64,000 bases of DNA, taken from contig CP036432.1 of the NCBI GenBank assembly GCA_007753675.1, forward strand, positions 8,000,233 to 8,064,232, in the 5' to 3' direction. This document shows, one piece after another, positions 37,702 to 46,992 of the stretch. Source of the DNA: Stieleria magnilauensis. Lineage in GTDB: Bacteria; Planctomycetota; Planctomycetia; Pirellulales; Pirellulaceae. The notes under the pieces were generated by a model, which saw only the letters and a program-made list of their open reading frames with translations, was not told the DNA's origin and did not search any database. Made by a program: the position numbers and the translations under genes. The number at the start of each line of letters is the position of its first letter. The stretch's first letter is position 1.

Positions 37702-40700
37702 TTAGCGGTTGGGATCGAATCCGGTTTGAGCGAACTCTTCTTCCTCTTGGATGATGATCCGTGGGGTGACCATCAGCATCAAGCTGGAGGCGTCGCGTCC
37801 GACGGCGACGTTGCGGAACAGTCGGCTGATGTACGGAATCTTGCTGAGCATCGGAACACCGCGTTCGGTGCGTCCTTCGCTGAGTCGTTTGATTCCGCCG
37901 AGCAGGATCGTTCCTCCGTCCGGCACGCTCACCGTCGTGCTGACTTGGGTGAACGCGAAGGTCGGCAACTGGACGGTCGAACCGGAGATGATGTCTTCTT
38001 CATCTTCGCTGTTGACCGCGTCGTCGTCGTTGACGACACCGTCACCGTTGGTGTCTTCTTCGGCCCGACTGCTGCGTCGGGTCGTCCGTGAACCTTCGAA
38101 CGTGAAGGTGTCGACGTCCCCGATTTGGCTGAAGAACGGCACCAGCGTCAGACGCACGAATCGCTTGTCATCGCTGACGATCCCTTGCACGTTCAACTGG
38201 GTGCCTTCGTTGAGGACCACGATCACGGGTTGTTGGGCGACGGCAAAGTCACCGACAACGGGCGTGATACTGGTCACGAAGGGACGTTGACTCTGGTCGG
38301 AGATCGTGGCGATCTGGCCGTCGAACAAGGTGACCTTGGGAGCCTGCATCACGTTCGTCCGCTCGTCGCCTTGGGCGGCTTGCAGGAAGAAGAACGCTTC
38401 GATGTCGCTAAGGATGGCGAAACCGATCGATGACAGGGCTCCGGGGTCGGGTGCCCCGAAGGCCGGGACGACGCCGAAGGATCCGTTGTTGAACGCGATG
38501 TCCAAGTCCGCCGTCGGCAATCCAGAGATCCCGTCGAATCCGACGGTGACACTCGGGCCACTGTCGTCATCGGGAAGCGTCTGGACGTTGTCGTCGAACT
38601 GGACGTTGAAGTCGACGCCGATCTGTTCAAAGAACGTATCGGAGAGCGTGATGAATCGCACTTCAATTGTGATTTGAAGGTTCTGCAGCGAACGCAGCGA
38701 TTCGATCAAGTCGACGATCTGGTCGTGAACATCGCTGGTCGTGCTGATGATCAGACTGAGGTTCTGGGGATAGGGAGCCATGGTGCTGTTGCCACCAAGC
38801 GCTTCCCAGGTGTCCGGAACGACGGTCGTTTCGATCAGGCTGATCAGCGAATCGAAGTCCGCGAAGGAGCCACCACCACCGCTGCCGTTGGGCGGGTTCT
38901 GGGGGCCGAAGCCGCCCTGAGCGCCACCCGGTGCGTATTGGCCGAGCATGTTCGGTGCCATCTTGCTCGGCTGCAGGGCGTTGGCCTGTCGCGAAGCAAG
39001 GTCGGTCATCCGGACCGGCATCATCTGCACGTCCATCCGTGGGTTGGTCATTTGATAGGCGGCTCGCAGAGCCCCGGCCAACCCGTCTTCGTAGCTGGAC
39101 GTGAAGTTCGGGATCGGAGTCACCAGGTCGGCGACCTTGTACACCCGCGTGATCACGTTGGCACGTTTGGCTTCGGCACTGGTGATTTGCAGCACTTCGT
39201 CCTTGATCTCATAGCCCAGATCCAAGGGTTCCAGAATCAGATTCAGGGCACTCTTGAGTTCGATCTGGTTTTGCAGTTCCAGGGTCACCGGAGTATCGAT
39301 CAGAACGCGAACCGCTTCCATGGCGCGTTGGTTCATCACGATCGGCATGCCGGTGACTTTCTTCAAGTCTTCGATGACTTCGACCAGCGGGCGATTGCGG
39401 TACTGGACATTGACCGGAGTGCTCAACTGTTGTTTCAGTTTCTGCTCTTGGACGGTGCCGTACAGCGAACCGGTGTCACGGGATCGACGAAGTGTCAATT
39501 CGTGCCACGATTGTGGATCGCGTCCGAAGGTCATCGGTTGATTGGGATCCAAGCCGTCGGAGAGCGACGCGGAGTACTCGACGTCTTCCAGGCCCTTGTA
39601 GACCAGCTCTTCTTTACCGGCTTGGATGTCCCGCATGATTTGATCGCGAGTGGCGAACCGACTCTTGTGGAACATCGTCGTCGCGATGGTGGAGCCGGGT
39701 TTCAGCTCGCCCACTTGTTTCGCAACCACTTCCGCTTCGGAGTACCGTCGCTCGCGGATCAAGTCGTTGAACGTGTTGACCAACTCGGAGATCTCTTCAT
39801 CGATTTGGGCTGTGCGAGCGGCATCGGTCGCCAGCTCGGTTCGGACCGCATCGTTTTGAAGTTCCAACTCGATCGACGCACGATTGGATTCGACGTATTG
39901 CTTTTGCTTTTCCAGTTCACGGTCGACCAAACGGGCGAGCGTGCGTTTGCTGGTTTCATCGACATTGGAACCGTCGACGCGTCGGCGCAGGCGGTTCAAG
40001 TTGTCCAATGCGTCCAACGGAGCCGATTCTCGGATTTCGGCGGCGTTGGCCATTTCGGCGGTGATCTCTCGATACAGCCGTTGGGTTTGCTCGCGTGATT
40101 CCGCATCGGCTTGATCGATCGCGGAAAGCTGAGGCTCGCCGCCGGTCCGCGGAAGCCGGGCCGGTTGCAGCAGCGTCAGTTTGTCCTTGAGCCCTTGTCG
40201 GGTCGCCAAGTCCAATTGATCTTCGTACTTCCACGCTTCGACAAAGTTCTTGCGAGCGGTTTCCTGGTCGCCGGCTTGAAGCGCCTGCAGTCCGGCTTGA
40301 TACAGCCGGTTGGGATCGGCTCCCGGTGGGCCCAATTCGGCTTGAGGCAACGGTGGGATCGGCGCGCCGAGTGCTTGCACTTGGGCAACGGCTCCGCCGC
40401 CGACGTTCTCCAGTCCGGCGTTGGCGTCGGCATTGAACAGCATCTGCTTGATGAAGCCTGCTTCGTCGCTACCGATTTCTTGTTGTCCACCGGCCAAAGC
40501 GATTTGGGAATCCATCGTGCCGGAGCGTTTGGCGGCCGATTCGGCATCCAAGACGAATTGCCACACCTGGGGTGCCGCTTCGGGGGCGTTGAGCGATTGG
40601 GCCTGACGTGCCAGACGCAGTGCCGTGGCGGTGTCGCCCCGATCCAGCGTGGCGCGTCCGACGGCGATCAATCGCCGTGCTTCACGTTCGGCCGCGGACA

Positions 40701-41202
40701 TGTCCGAGCTGCCCAACGCTGTTGCGGTGGCCAGCGGTGCGGCGTTGATCCCGGCGGACAAACGCTTGGGCGCCGGGGCCGGGATGTTGAGCAGTTCGCC
40801 GTCGATTCCGGCGATCTGCAGATCGACACGCAGTCGTGCGACATCGGCCGATAGGTTCGAATCCGACTTGGCCGCCGCCGAAGCTTGGCGGAAAGCGTTG
40901 ACGGCCATTTCGTAATGGCCGCCGGCCAGCGCGGCGCGAGCCTGCTGGACGAGTTGTTTCCCACCGGCGGGGCGACTTTCGACCGTCGCGTTGGGCACCC
41001 TGTAGCCGGCCGGCAGGGCCGAGCCACCTTGTGCGTAGGAAGGAGCGACAGCAGTTGCCGCACCCGTTTTGTCGTTGGATGGCAGGCTCATGCCTGGCAT
41101 CGGTAGCTGGGCAGAGACGCTGGACGCCCCTACAAGCCACGCCATTACGGCGCCGCCCCATCGATTGCGATTGAGGCCGAAAAGTTTTTCGTGGCGTTTC
41201 AA
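37702..41202 (-). CDS. Secretin (GspD/PilQ-like) with long N-terminal helical-repeat region
   Basis: 1166 residues from TTG 41202, with AAGGAG seven bases upstream. A signal peptide (GGAVMAWLVGASSVSAQ) leads into about 450 residues of TPR-like helices, far beyond ordinary secretins. An N-domain follows (VNVQYRNRPLVEVIEDLKKV), a NPQNLSLIIST-type region, then the secretin beta-barrel domain with VMQAPKVTLFDGQIATI, VPDGGTILLGGIKRLSEGRT and IPYISRLFRN. The last part carries a D/E-rich insert (residues about 1040-1065). It should form an outer-membrane channel; no other type II or IV components are in the window. Confidence 0.88.
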   Translation of the reverse strand: MKRHEKLFGLNRNRWGGAVMAWLVGASSVSAQLPMPGMSLPSNDKTGAATAVAPSYAQGGSALPAGYRVPNATVESRPAGGKQLVQQARAALAGGHYEMAVNAFRQASAAAKSDSNLSADVARLRVDLQIAGIDGELLNIPAPAPKRLSAGINAAPLATATALGSSDMSAAEREARRLIAVGRATLDRGDTATALRLARQAQSLNAPEAAPQVWQFVLDAESAAKRSGTMDSQIALAGGQQEIGSDEAGFIKQMLFNADANAGLENVGGGAVAQVQALGAPIPPLPQAELGPPGADPNRLYQAGLQALQAGDQETARKNFVEAWKYEDQLDLATRQGLKDKLTLLQPARLPRTGGEPQLSAIDQADAESREQTQRLYREITAEMANAAEIRESAPLDALDNLNRLRRRVDGSNVDETSKRTLARLVDRELEKQKQYVESNRASIELELQNDAVRTELATDAARTAQIDEEISELVNTFNDLIRERRYSEAEVVAKQVGELKPGSTIATTMFHKSRFATRDQIMRDIQAGKEELVYKGLEDVEYSASLSDGLDPNQPMTFGRDPQSWHELTLRRSRDTGSLYGTVQEQKLKQQLSTPVNVQYRNRPLVEVIEDLKKVTGMPIVMNQRAMEAVRVLIDTPVTLELQNQIELKSALNLILEPLDLGYEIKDEVLQITSAEAKRANVITRVYKVADLVTPIPNFTSSYEDGLAGALRAAYQMTNPRMDVQMMPVRMTDLASRQANALQPSKMAPNMLGQYAPGGAQGGFGPQNPPNGSGGGGSFADFDSLISLIETTVVPDTWEALGGNSTMAPYPQNLSLIISTTSDVHDQIVDLIESLRSLQNLQITIEVRFITLSDTFFEQIGVDFNVQFDDNVQTLPDDDSGPSVTVGFDGISGLPTADLDIAFNNGSFGVVPAFGAPDPGALSSIGFAILSDIEAFFFLQAAQGDERTNVMQAPKVTLFDGQIATISDQSQRPFVTSITPVVGDFAVAQQPVIVVLNEGTQLNVQGIVSDDKRFVRLTLVPFFSQIGDVDTFTFEGSRTTRRSSRAEEDTNGDGVVNDDDAVNSEDEEDIISGSTVQLPTFAFTQVSTTVSVPDGGTILLGGIKRLSEGRTERGVPMLSKIPYISRLFRNVAVGRDASSLMLMVTPRIIIQEEEEFAQTGFDPNR

Positions 41203-41569
41203 CGCGACACTCCTTCTTCGCGGTGAGACTTCGTTGGATACACATGGAGTTTCCGCCTACGTTCACGAAAACCCATCGTCGGCTTAGCCCCACGGCACGT
41301 CTGTCCAACCAATGAGGACCGACCTTTCGCGAGCCCCGGACGGTGACGGACCGCGTCTGGCCGTCGCCATTCGGGCCCCGACGCTTGACCGACCAAAGTG
41401 GGCGGAAGTGCCGGGAGCTAATGGACACGGAGCCGGGGATACGGTGTTTTCGATTGCCCTGTCAAGCTCGGCCGAGCCCGGTTTTTGGCTTTTTTTCGAA
41501 TTGAAACCCCCGTCGGCAGACGTCCAGTGCGACTTGAGTCAAAGCCGAAAAAAAGATCCCCCATTTGCG
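41203..41569. other. Intergenic region between secretin and SecA-like genes
   Basis: No gene seen. On the minus strand a TTGACA (41465-41460) could be a -35 element for the secretin gene, but the -10 match is poor. A GCTCGGCCGAGC palindrome (41466-41477) and T-rich runs nearby may be the SecA terminator. Confidence 0.4.
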
Positions 41570-43873
41570 TCAGTCTGGGGTGTCTAGGTAAGGATCCTGG
41601 CCGATTTCACGCTGCATCTTCTTGCGTTCCTTTTCGTGATGCAGCAGCACCATCCGATCGCGAAAGTGCTTCTTTTCCACTTTGCGTTGGGCGCGGCGGA
41701 ACAGTTTGGCGTAGGAGTCGACCGAATCGGTCAAACGTTCCCCGCGGGCTTTCAGCTTCTCGGCTTTGTCCGGGCCCAAGCCGCCTTTGAGAATGTCGTC
41801 ATCCAACGACAGGTATTGGCGGTACGAACCCGGGTCGCCCTGGCGTCCACAGCGTCCGATCAGCTGGCGGTCGATCCGTGCCGCATCATGCAACTCGGTG
41901 CAGATCACGTGCATCCCGCCGAGTTCGACGATCTGGTCGGTGAGTTTGATGTCGGTACCGCGGCCGGCCATGTTGGTGGCCACGGTGACGCGGCCGTGTT
42001 GACCGGCATCGGCAACGATCTCGGCTTCCATCGCGACGTTGTTTGCGTTGAGAACCTGGTGCTCAATGCCGATCTCGTGCAGCATCCGCGACAACATTTC
42101 GCTCTTGTCGATCGAACGCGTTCCAATCAACACCGGGCGACCCGTCTCGTGAATCGTTTTGACCTCTTCGACGATCGCTTGAAATTTGGCATCGATCGAA
42201 CCGAACACACGGTCGGCCAGTCGCTTGCGTTTGGGCGGTCGGTTGGTCGGGACCCGCAACACGGGCGTGCGGTAGATCCGTTTCAATTCACGCGCACTGG
42301 TCGCCGCGGTCCCGGTCATACCGGCCAAGTGGTTGTAGCGGAGGAACAGGTCTTGGACCGTGATCCGTGCCGCCTGGCCGGTGGGAACGCTGATCTCGAT
42401 ATTCTCTTTGGCCTCGATCGCCTGGTGGATTCCGTCGCGCCACTTGCGCCCTTCGGCGAGTCGGCCGGTGAATTCATCGACGATCACGATTTCATCGACG
42501 CCCTTGTCGTTGGGACGGACGACGTATTGGCGATCGAGCAGGAATTCGCGGTAAACCTTGATCGCCCGCTCGGTGTATTCGTACAGATCGACCAAGCCCA
42601 TCGTCCGCACCAGGTTGCTCTTGGGCAACGCACGGACCTTCTGCCGGCCCCGCGCGGTCAGTTCGTATTGTTTGGTGTCGTCGTCGATCGTGAAGTGATC
42701 GTCCAGCTCGTATTCGGGCGCGTGCTCGGAAGCCCAGCGATAGGTTTCCACGATTTGGTCCCGGACGGTGTCTTCCAGGCTACCGATGATCAGCGGCGTG
42801 CGGGCTTCGTCGATCAAGATGCTGTCCGCTTCGTCGACCAGGCAGAAGTGCATGCCCCGCATCACCGGTTTATCGCCGGAATCGGAGAAACCGCCGCCGC
42901 CATCACCCAGCATTTCGGTCTGGATGCGGTTCTGGGCACGCAACAGCAAACGATCTCGCAGGAAATCGAATCCGAACTCTTTGGCCGTCCCGTAGGTGAC
43001 CGCGGAGCCATACGATTTGCGTCGGGACCCTTGGTCGTCGGGCGTCTGGATGATTCCGACGCTGACGCCCAGCAAGTTGTAGATCGGGGTCATCCATTCG
43101 GCGTCCCGTTTGGCCAAGTAATCATTGACCGTTGCCAGGTGGGCGCCTTTGCCGACCAAGGAATGCAGGTACAGCGGCAGCGTCGCGGTCAACGTTTTTC
43201 CTTCACCGGTCTGCATTTCCGCGATGTGGCTTTCGAACAGCGAGATGCCGCCGATCATCTGCACGTCGTAGTGTCGCATGCCGAGCGTTCGGCGGCCGGC
43301 TTCGCGAACCAAGGCGTAGGCTTCGGGAAGCAGCTTGGCCAGTTTTTCGCCGGCCATGGCGCGGTACCGCAGCGCCAACGACCGTTTGCGAAGGTCGTTG
43401 TCGGACTCCGGTTGCAGCGTCGGTTCGAGCTCATTGATTTCGGTGAGCATCCGCTTCCAACGCACCATTTTGGGGTGGAAGCCGCCGCCGGAAAAGATCG
43501 ACATCGACTTGGTGCCGACCGACTGAAAACGCTCTGGGGCGACGGTGGCCGGGGGCGTTCCGGCGTCACCGCGGGGCTTGTCTGAGTCGCCGCGGGGCTT
43601 GTCGGCGGGAATGATTTCGGTCGCTTGGACGACCTTGCGTTCGGCCGGCTCGGGGGCGACGTTGGGCTCGGGTTCGGTGATCGCTTCGGTCGCGGTGTTC
43701 GACTCGTGTTCGGTGACCGGCTGGTGTTCGGTGACCGGCTGGGGAGGCTCGATCGGTTCGACGATCGTATTGCGGGTTTCGGTGGGAGGCTCGATTTGCG
43801 TGTCAACGGAATCGGTCGGATCGGGCTGGCGGCTCGATCTGGCGTCGTTTTGGCCGGGGTCTTGGTCGGTCAT
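41570..43873 (-). CDS. SecA-like preprotein translocase ATPase, short form
   Basis: 767 residues. The SecA motor is complete: MQTGEGKTLTATLPLYLHSL (Walker A), VDEADSILIDEARTPLII (Walker B), MTGTAATSARELKRIY, TNMAGRGTDIKL and LIGRCGRQGDPGSYRQYLSL. The N-terminus carries about 115 extra residues rich in P/E/T with repeats (PVTEHQPVTEHE, DKPRGDSDKPRGD). After the second nucleotide fold only about 95 residues remain, so most of the helical scaffold and wing and the C-terminal zinc finger are missing. Probably an accessory SecA; canonical secA should lie elsewhere. Confidence 0.85.
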   Translation of the reverse strand: MTDQDPGQNDARSSRQPDPTDSVDTQIEPPTETRNTIVEPIEPPQPVTEHQPVTEHESNTATEAITEPEPNVAPEPAERKVVQATEIIPADKPRGDSDKPRGDAGTPPATVAPERFQSVGTKSMSIFSGGGFHPKMVRWKRMLTEINELEPTLQPESDNDLRKRSLALRYRAMAGEKLAKLLPEAYALVREAGRRTLGMRHYDVQMIGGISLFESHIAEMQTGEGKTLTATLPLYLHSLVGKGAHLATVNDYLAKRDAEWMTPIYNLLGVSVGIIQTPDDQGSRRKSYGSAVTYGTAKEFGFDFLRDRLLLRAQNRIQTEMLGDGGGGFSDSGDKPVMRGMHFCLVDEADSILIDEARTPLIIGSLEDTVRDQIVETYRWASEHAPEYELDDHFTIDDDTKQYELTARGRQKVRALPKSNLVRTMGLVDLYEYTERAIKVYREFLLDRQYVVRPNDKGVDEIVIVDEFTGRLAEGRKWRDGIHQAIEAKENIEISVPTGQAARITVQDLFLRYNHLAGMTGTAATSARELKRIYRTPVLRVPTNRPPKRKRLADRVFGSIDAKFQAIVEEVKTIHETGRPVLIGTRSIDKSEMLSRMLHEIGIEHQVLNANNVAMEAEIVADAGQHGRVTVATNMAGRGTDIKLTDQIVELGGMHVICTELHDAARIDRQLIGRCGRQGDPGSYRQYLSLDDDILKGGLGPDKAEKLKARGERLTDSVDSYAKLFRRAQRKVEKKHFRDRMVLLHHEKERKKMQREIGQDPYLDTPD

Positions 43874-44128
43874 CGAGCTGTTTAGGGGACCAATTTGCGA
43901 AAAGATTTAGCAAAAGCAGAGTGCTTGGGGAGCTTTGCGAACCCCAGTCTACCGCTCAAAACGCTGTTTTTCCTGCACTTTGGAAAGTCCAGGCAGTTTG
44001 AGTGTTGAAGTTGGGAGGGATACGCCGACTTTAAGCACCATAAGGGACGTTCTCGATCTAACGCTCGTTTTCGTCGATCGTCTTATACCAGTCGTTCCAG
44101 TAATCCCGGACTGCGCGAGACTACAATA

Positions 44129-45535
44129 ATGAAGAAAAACTTTCGAGGCATGACCCTGGCAGCGCTGTTGCTGTCCGCCTCAGCGTCGGCCCAGGCTGAC
44201 AACAATCAGTATGTACCCGCCAACGATTCCCCACAAGCATTCGTCGGCGATGTCGCCTCCGATGCCCCGGTGCACGTTGGTTCCCCTTTTGCCGCTCCCG
44301 TTGCACCGATCAGCGATTACGCTCCGGTGACCGTGGGTGATCTGCAGCCTGCCGGCTTCTTTGACGGCGGATTGAAGCGAGCGATCGGCGGTTGTGACAG
44401 TTGCGACAGCCCCGGCTGCGATGGTGTCGGCTGCGACAGCATGTGTGGCAGCAAGGGCGGCGGCTTGGCCGGCCTGCTCAACCTGTGCGGCAAGGACGGC
44501 TGGATGCGAGCCGAAGCGATGTTGATGTTCCATGCCGAGCGACAGGCACCACCACTGGTGACCTCTGCCGCACCCGGTGTGTTTCCCGTCTTGCCGGCAG
44601 CCACTGTGGAGTTCGGTGACGATCTCGATGGCGGCCTTTCCGGCGGCATTCGCACGGACGTGGGACGCTACCTGACCGACAGCTTCGGCATCGGCGGACG
44701 CACCCTGTGGATCGGCGAAAACGGCGACGATTACTCCGCCAGCGGTGACCAAACCGATGCGACTGCCCGTTCGCTCGGCCGCCCCTACTACTTCGTCCCC
44801 CGGTTCAATCCGGGCACGGCGCAAGAGGACTCGGTCATCATCAGTCAACAGAACTTGTTCTCCGGCAATGTCCAAGCGGAATACGCCACGGACTTGTTCA
44901 TGGCCGATGGCTATGCCCGGATGACGTTCTGCCACAACAAATCATCGCGTCTGGAGTTCATCGCCGGTTACACCTACGCCGAGCTGGACGACATGATCTC
45001 GATCAGCAGCTTTCGCAGTGACACCAATGCCGGTACGAACCCGAACCTCGCCGGAACGGCCTTCTCCAGCTTGTTCGACACCGAAAACCGCTTCAACGGT
45101 GGTCAACTCGGTTTTGAATCGATGGTTGCTCGCGGACGTTGGACGGCCCGAGCGCTGACCAAGGTTCACTTGGGGAACATGGAGCAAACGGTCCGCAAGG
45201 TCGGCACGACGACCGATTTTCTGGCCAACGCCGCGATCTCGACACAGAATTCGAGCGTCTTGATCAACGACGAACAGGGAACGCAAACGCAAGACGTGTT
45301 CACGTTCATTCCCGAAATGGATTTCACCATCGGGTACCGGTTCCGCGATCACGTCTCGTTCACCGTCGGCTACACGTTCTTGTACTTCGACAACGTGGCG
45401 ATGGCGGGCGACCAGATCAATCGCAATCGTGACACCGGCAACATCGGTGCCAACGTGACCCCGGTCGCCTACGACATCGTCGAAGGCAGCCACTGGGTCC
45501 AAGGGGTCAGCCTGGGCGCTTCGATCGACTATTAG
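44129..45535 (+). CDS. BBP7-family outer membrane beta-barrel protein
   Basis: 468 residues. Signal peptide (MTLAALLLSASASAQA), then a Cys/Gly-rich stretch (CDSCDSPGCDGVGCDSMCGS) and the BBP7 domain: WMRAEAMLMFHAERQAPPLV, GGIRTDVGRYLTDSFGIGGR, YRFRDHVSFTVGYTFLYFDN and a terminal WVQGVSLGASIDY ending in an aromatic residue. BBP7 is largely restricted to planctomycetes and is thought to be an outer-membrane barrel. Divergent from the SecA-like gene; a strong terminator follows. Confidence 0.88.
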   Translation: MKKNFRGMTLAALLLSASASAQADNNQYVPANDSPQAFVGDVASDAPVHVGSPFAAPVAPISDYAPVTVGDLQPAGFFDGGLKRAIGGCDSCDSPGCDGVGCDSMCGSKGGGLAGLLNLCGKDGWMRAEAMLMFHAERQAPPLVTSAAPGVFPVLPAATVEFGDDLDGGLSGGIRTDVGRYLTDSFGIGGRTLWIGENGDDYSASGDQTDATARSLGRPYYFVPRFNPGTAQEDSVIISQQNLFSGNVQAEYATDLFMADGYARMTFCHNKSSRLEFIAGYTYAELDDMISISSFRSDTNAGTNPNLAGTAFSSLFDTENRFNGGQLGFESMVARGRWTARALTKVHLGNMEQTVRKVGTTTDFLANAAISTQNSSVLINDEQGTQTQDVFTFIPEMDFTIGYRFRDHVSFTVGYTFLYFDNVAMAGDQINRNRDTGNIGANVTPVAYDIVEGSHWVQGVSLGASIDY

Positions 45536-45636
45536 GCTGCGGAGAATCATTTCGGCCGGTTGGAAGCTCTTTGCGTCATCCGGGATCACGACAAAGAATC
45601 TTCGCGTACCGAACCGATTTGTTTCAATTTCCAAAG

Positions 45637-45666
45637 ACGCGTGGTCTCATCGACCACGCGTTTTTT
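45637..45666 (+). terminator. Rho-independent terminator after the BBP7 gene
   Basis: ACGCGTGGTC / GACCACGCGT (10-bp stem, five-base loop) followed by six T residues. Confidence 0.92.
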
Positions 45667-45776
45667 CGTTGTTTCACCAGGCGGTTTGTTTTCGAGTTCG
45701 CCGACAGAGCCGGCGAAGGTGGCAAGCAGGATGCTTCCACCCTTTTTTCTCTCGTTTCCAACGAGCACTCATCACC

Positions 45777-46682
45777 ATGCATTCCTCGAAACTTGTCTTG
45801 GGACTTTGGCCGATCGCCGGCATCACGACGATCGGCGTCACGCGCGATGACGCCAAAGCCACGCTGTTGGCAGCGATCGACGCCGGCATCACCACCTTTG
45901 ACACCGCGTACAGCTACGGCTACGACGGAGAGAGCGATCGATTGCTCGGCGAGTGCGTTCGCGGCCGGCGCGATTGCTTCACCGTGATGGGCAAAGTCGG
46001 CCAGCGATGGAACGAGCAACGCGAACGCATTGTCGACGGCTCTCCACAACAGTTGACGCGCGACGCCGAAGCCTCGTTGCGGCGGATGGGGATCGATTCG
46101 ATGGACACCCTGTTTTTGCATCAGCCCGATCCGAAGGTTGCCTTGGACGTGTCAGCCGAGGCGATGGCACGGCTGCAAGCACGCGGGCTCTGCAACCGCG
46201 TCGGGATCTGCAACGCGTCGGCCGAACAAGTCGAACAGTTCGCCGCAACGGTCCCCGCCGACGCAATCCAATGTCCGTTGAATCTGGTTCAGCGGGAGAG
46301 CCTTGTCGACTTGATTCAGCCGGCGCAATCAGCCGGTCGGGACGTCTACGTTTACTGGACGTTGATGAAAGGCTTGTTGGCCGGAAAGATCACCCGCGAC
46401 CACGTGTTCGAGAAAGGCGACAGCCGGCCGGGTTACGCGATCTTTCAAGGCGAGACGCGTCGTCGGATTCACGATGCGATCGACCGTTTAAAACAGTTGG
46501 GCCGGGAGGTCGACCAGAGCGTCGCACAGCTGGCCGTCGGCTGGGCGATCTCGCAGCCTGGTGTGACCGCGGCGTTGGTCGGGGCACGCCGTGAAGAACA
46601 GATTCGAGAGCTGGCGGGGACGCGTGTGCTGTCGCCCGAAACGCTCGCCGAGGTGGAGCGGATTATGGTCGACGTCACTTAA
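45777..46682 (+). CDS. Aldo/keto reductase
   Basis: 301 residues from ATG 45777; the open frame extends upstream without a plausible start. The AKR barrel shows the catalytic tetrad: Asp in TFDTAYSYG with Tyr at YSYG, Lys in VMGKVGQRW, His in LFLHQPD. NADPH-binding region near the end: WAISQPGVTAALVGARREEQ. Soluble, substrate unknown. Stand-alone gene on the plus strand. Confidence 0.88.
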   Translation: MHSSKLVLGLWPIAGITTIGVTRDDAKATLLAAIDAGITTFDTAYSYGYDGESDRLLGECVRGRRDCFTVMGKVGQRWNEQRERIVDGSPQQLTRDAEASLRRMGIDSMDTLFLHQPDPKVALDVSAEAMARLQARGLCNRVGICNASAEQVEQFAATVPADAIQCPLNLVQRESLVDLIQPAQSAGRDVYVYWTLMKGLLAGKITRDHVFEKGDSRPGYAIFQGETRRRIHDAIDRLKQLGREVDQSVAQLAVGWAISQPGVTAALVGARREEQIRELAGTRVLSPETLAEVERIMVDVT

Positions 46683-46908
46683 CTTCATCGAACGCGTCGT
46701 CTTCGAGCGCTTCGACGTCGCCGCCGCCGAAGTCATCTTCGAGCACTTCGTGGTCATCGCCACTGCCCTCGGCTGCCGCATCTTCCTCCAATTCCGCGTC
46801 GCCGTTGTCTGTCTTTGCAACGCGCCCGCCGGACGACATTTTTGCAGCGACCGGAACGGCGACGATCACGGCCAGCATCAAGACGGCCCAAAGACTAAAA
46901 TACAGCAT
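46675..46908 (-). CDS. Small membrane protein with highly acidic tail
   Basis: 77 residues: one N-terminal membrane helix (FSLWAVLMLAVIVAVPVAAK) and about 50 residues dominated by D and E (EVLEDDFGGGDVEALEDDAF). The end overlaps the reductase gene by eight bases in opposite orientation. Function unknown. Confidence 0.68.
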   Translation of the reverse strand: MLYFSLWAVLMLAVIVAVPVAAKMSSGGRVAKTDNGDAELEEDAAAEGSGDDHEVLEDDFGGGDVEALEDDAFDEVK

Positions 46909-46992
46909 GACTGAAATGAAAAAGGTGTGTAACGAGGGTTCCCCAAAACGAGAGGCGTTCTAGTTTAGCTCGATCGATCCCCGGGTGAAATT

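Noticed and set aside
41636-43585. A 649-codon open frame opposite the SecA-like gene
   Set aside because: It is the antisense shadow of a strongly conserved SecA; its translation has no recognisable domain.
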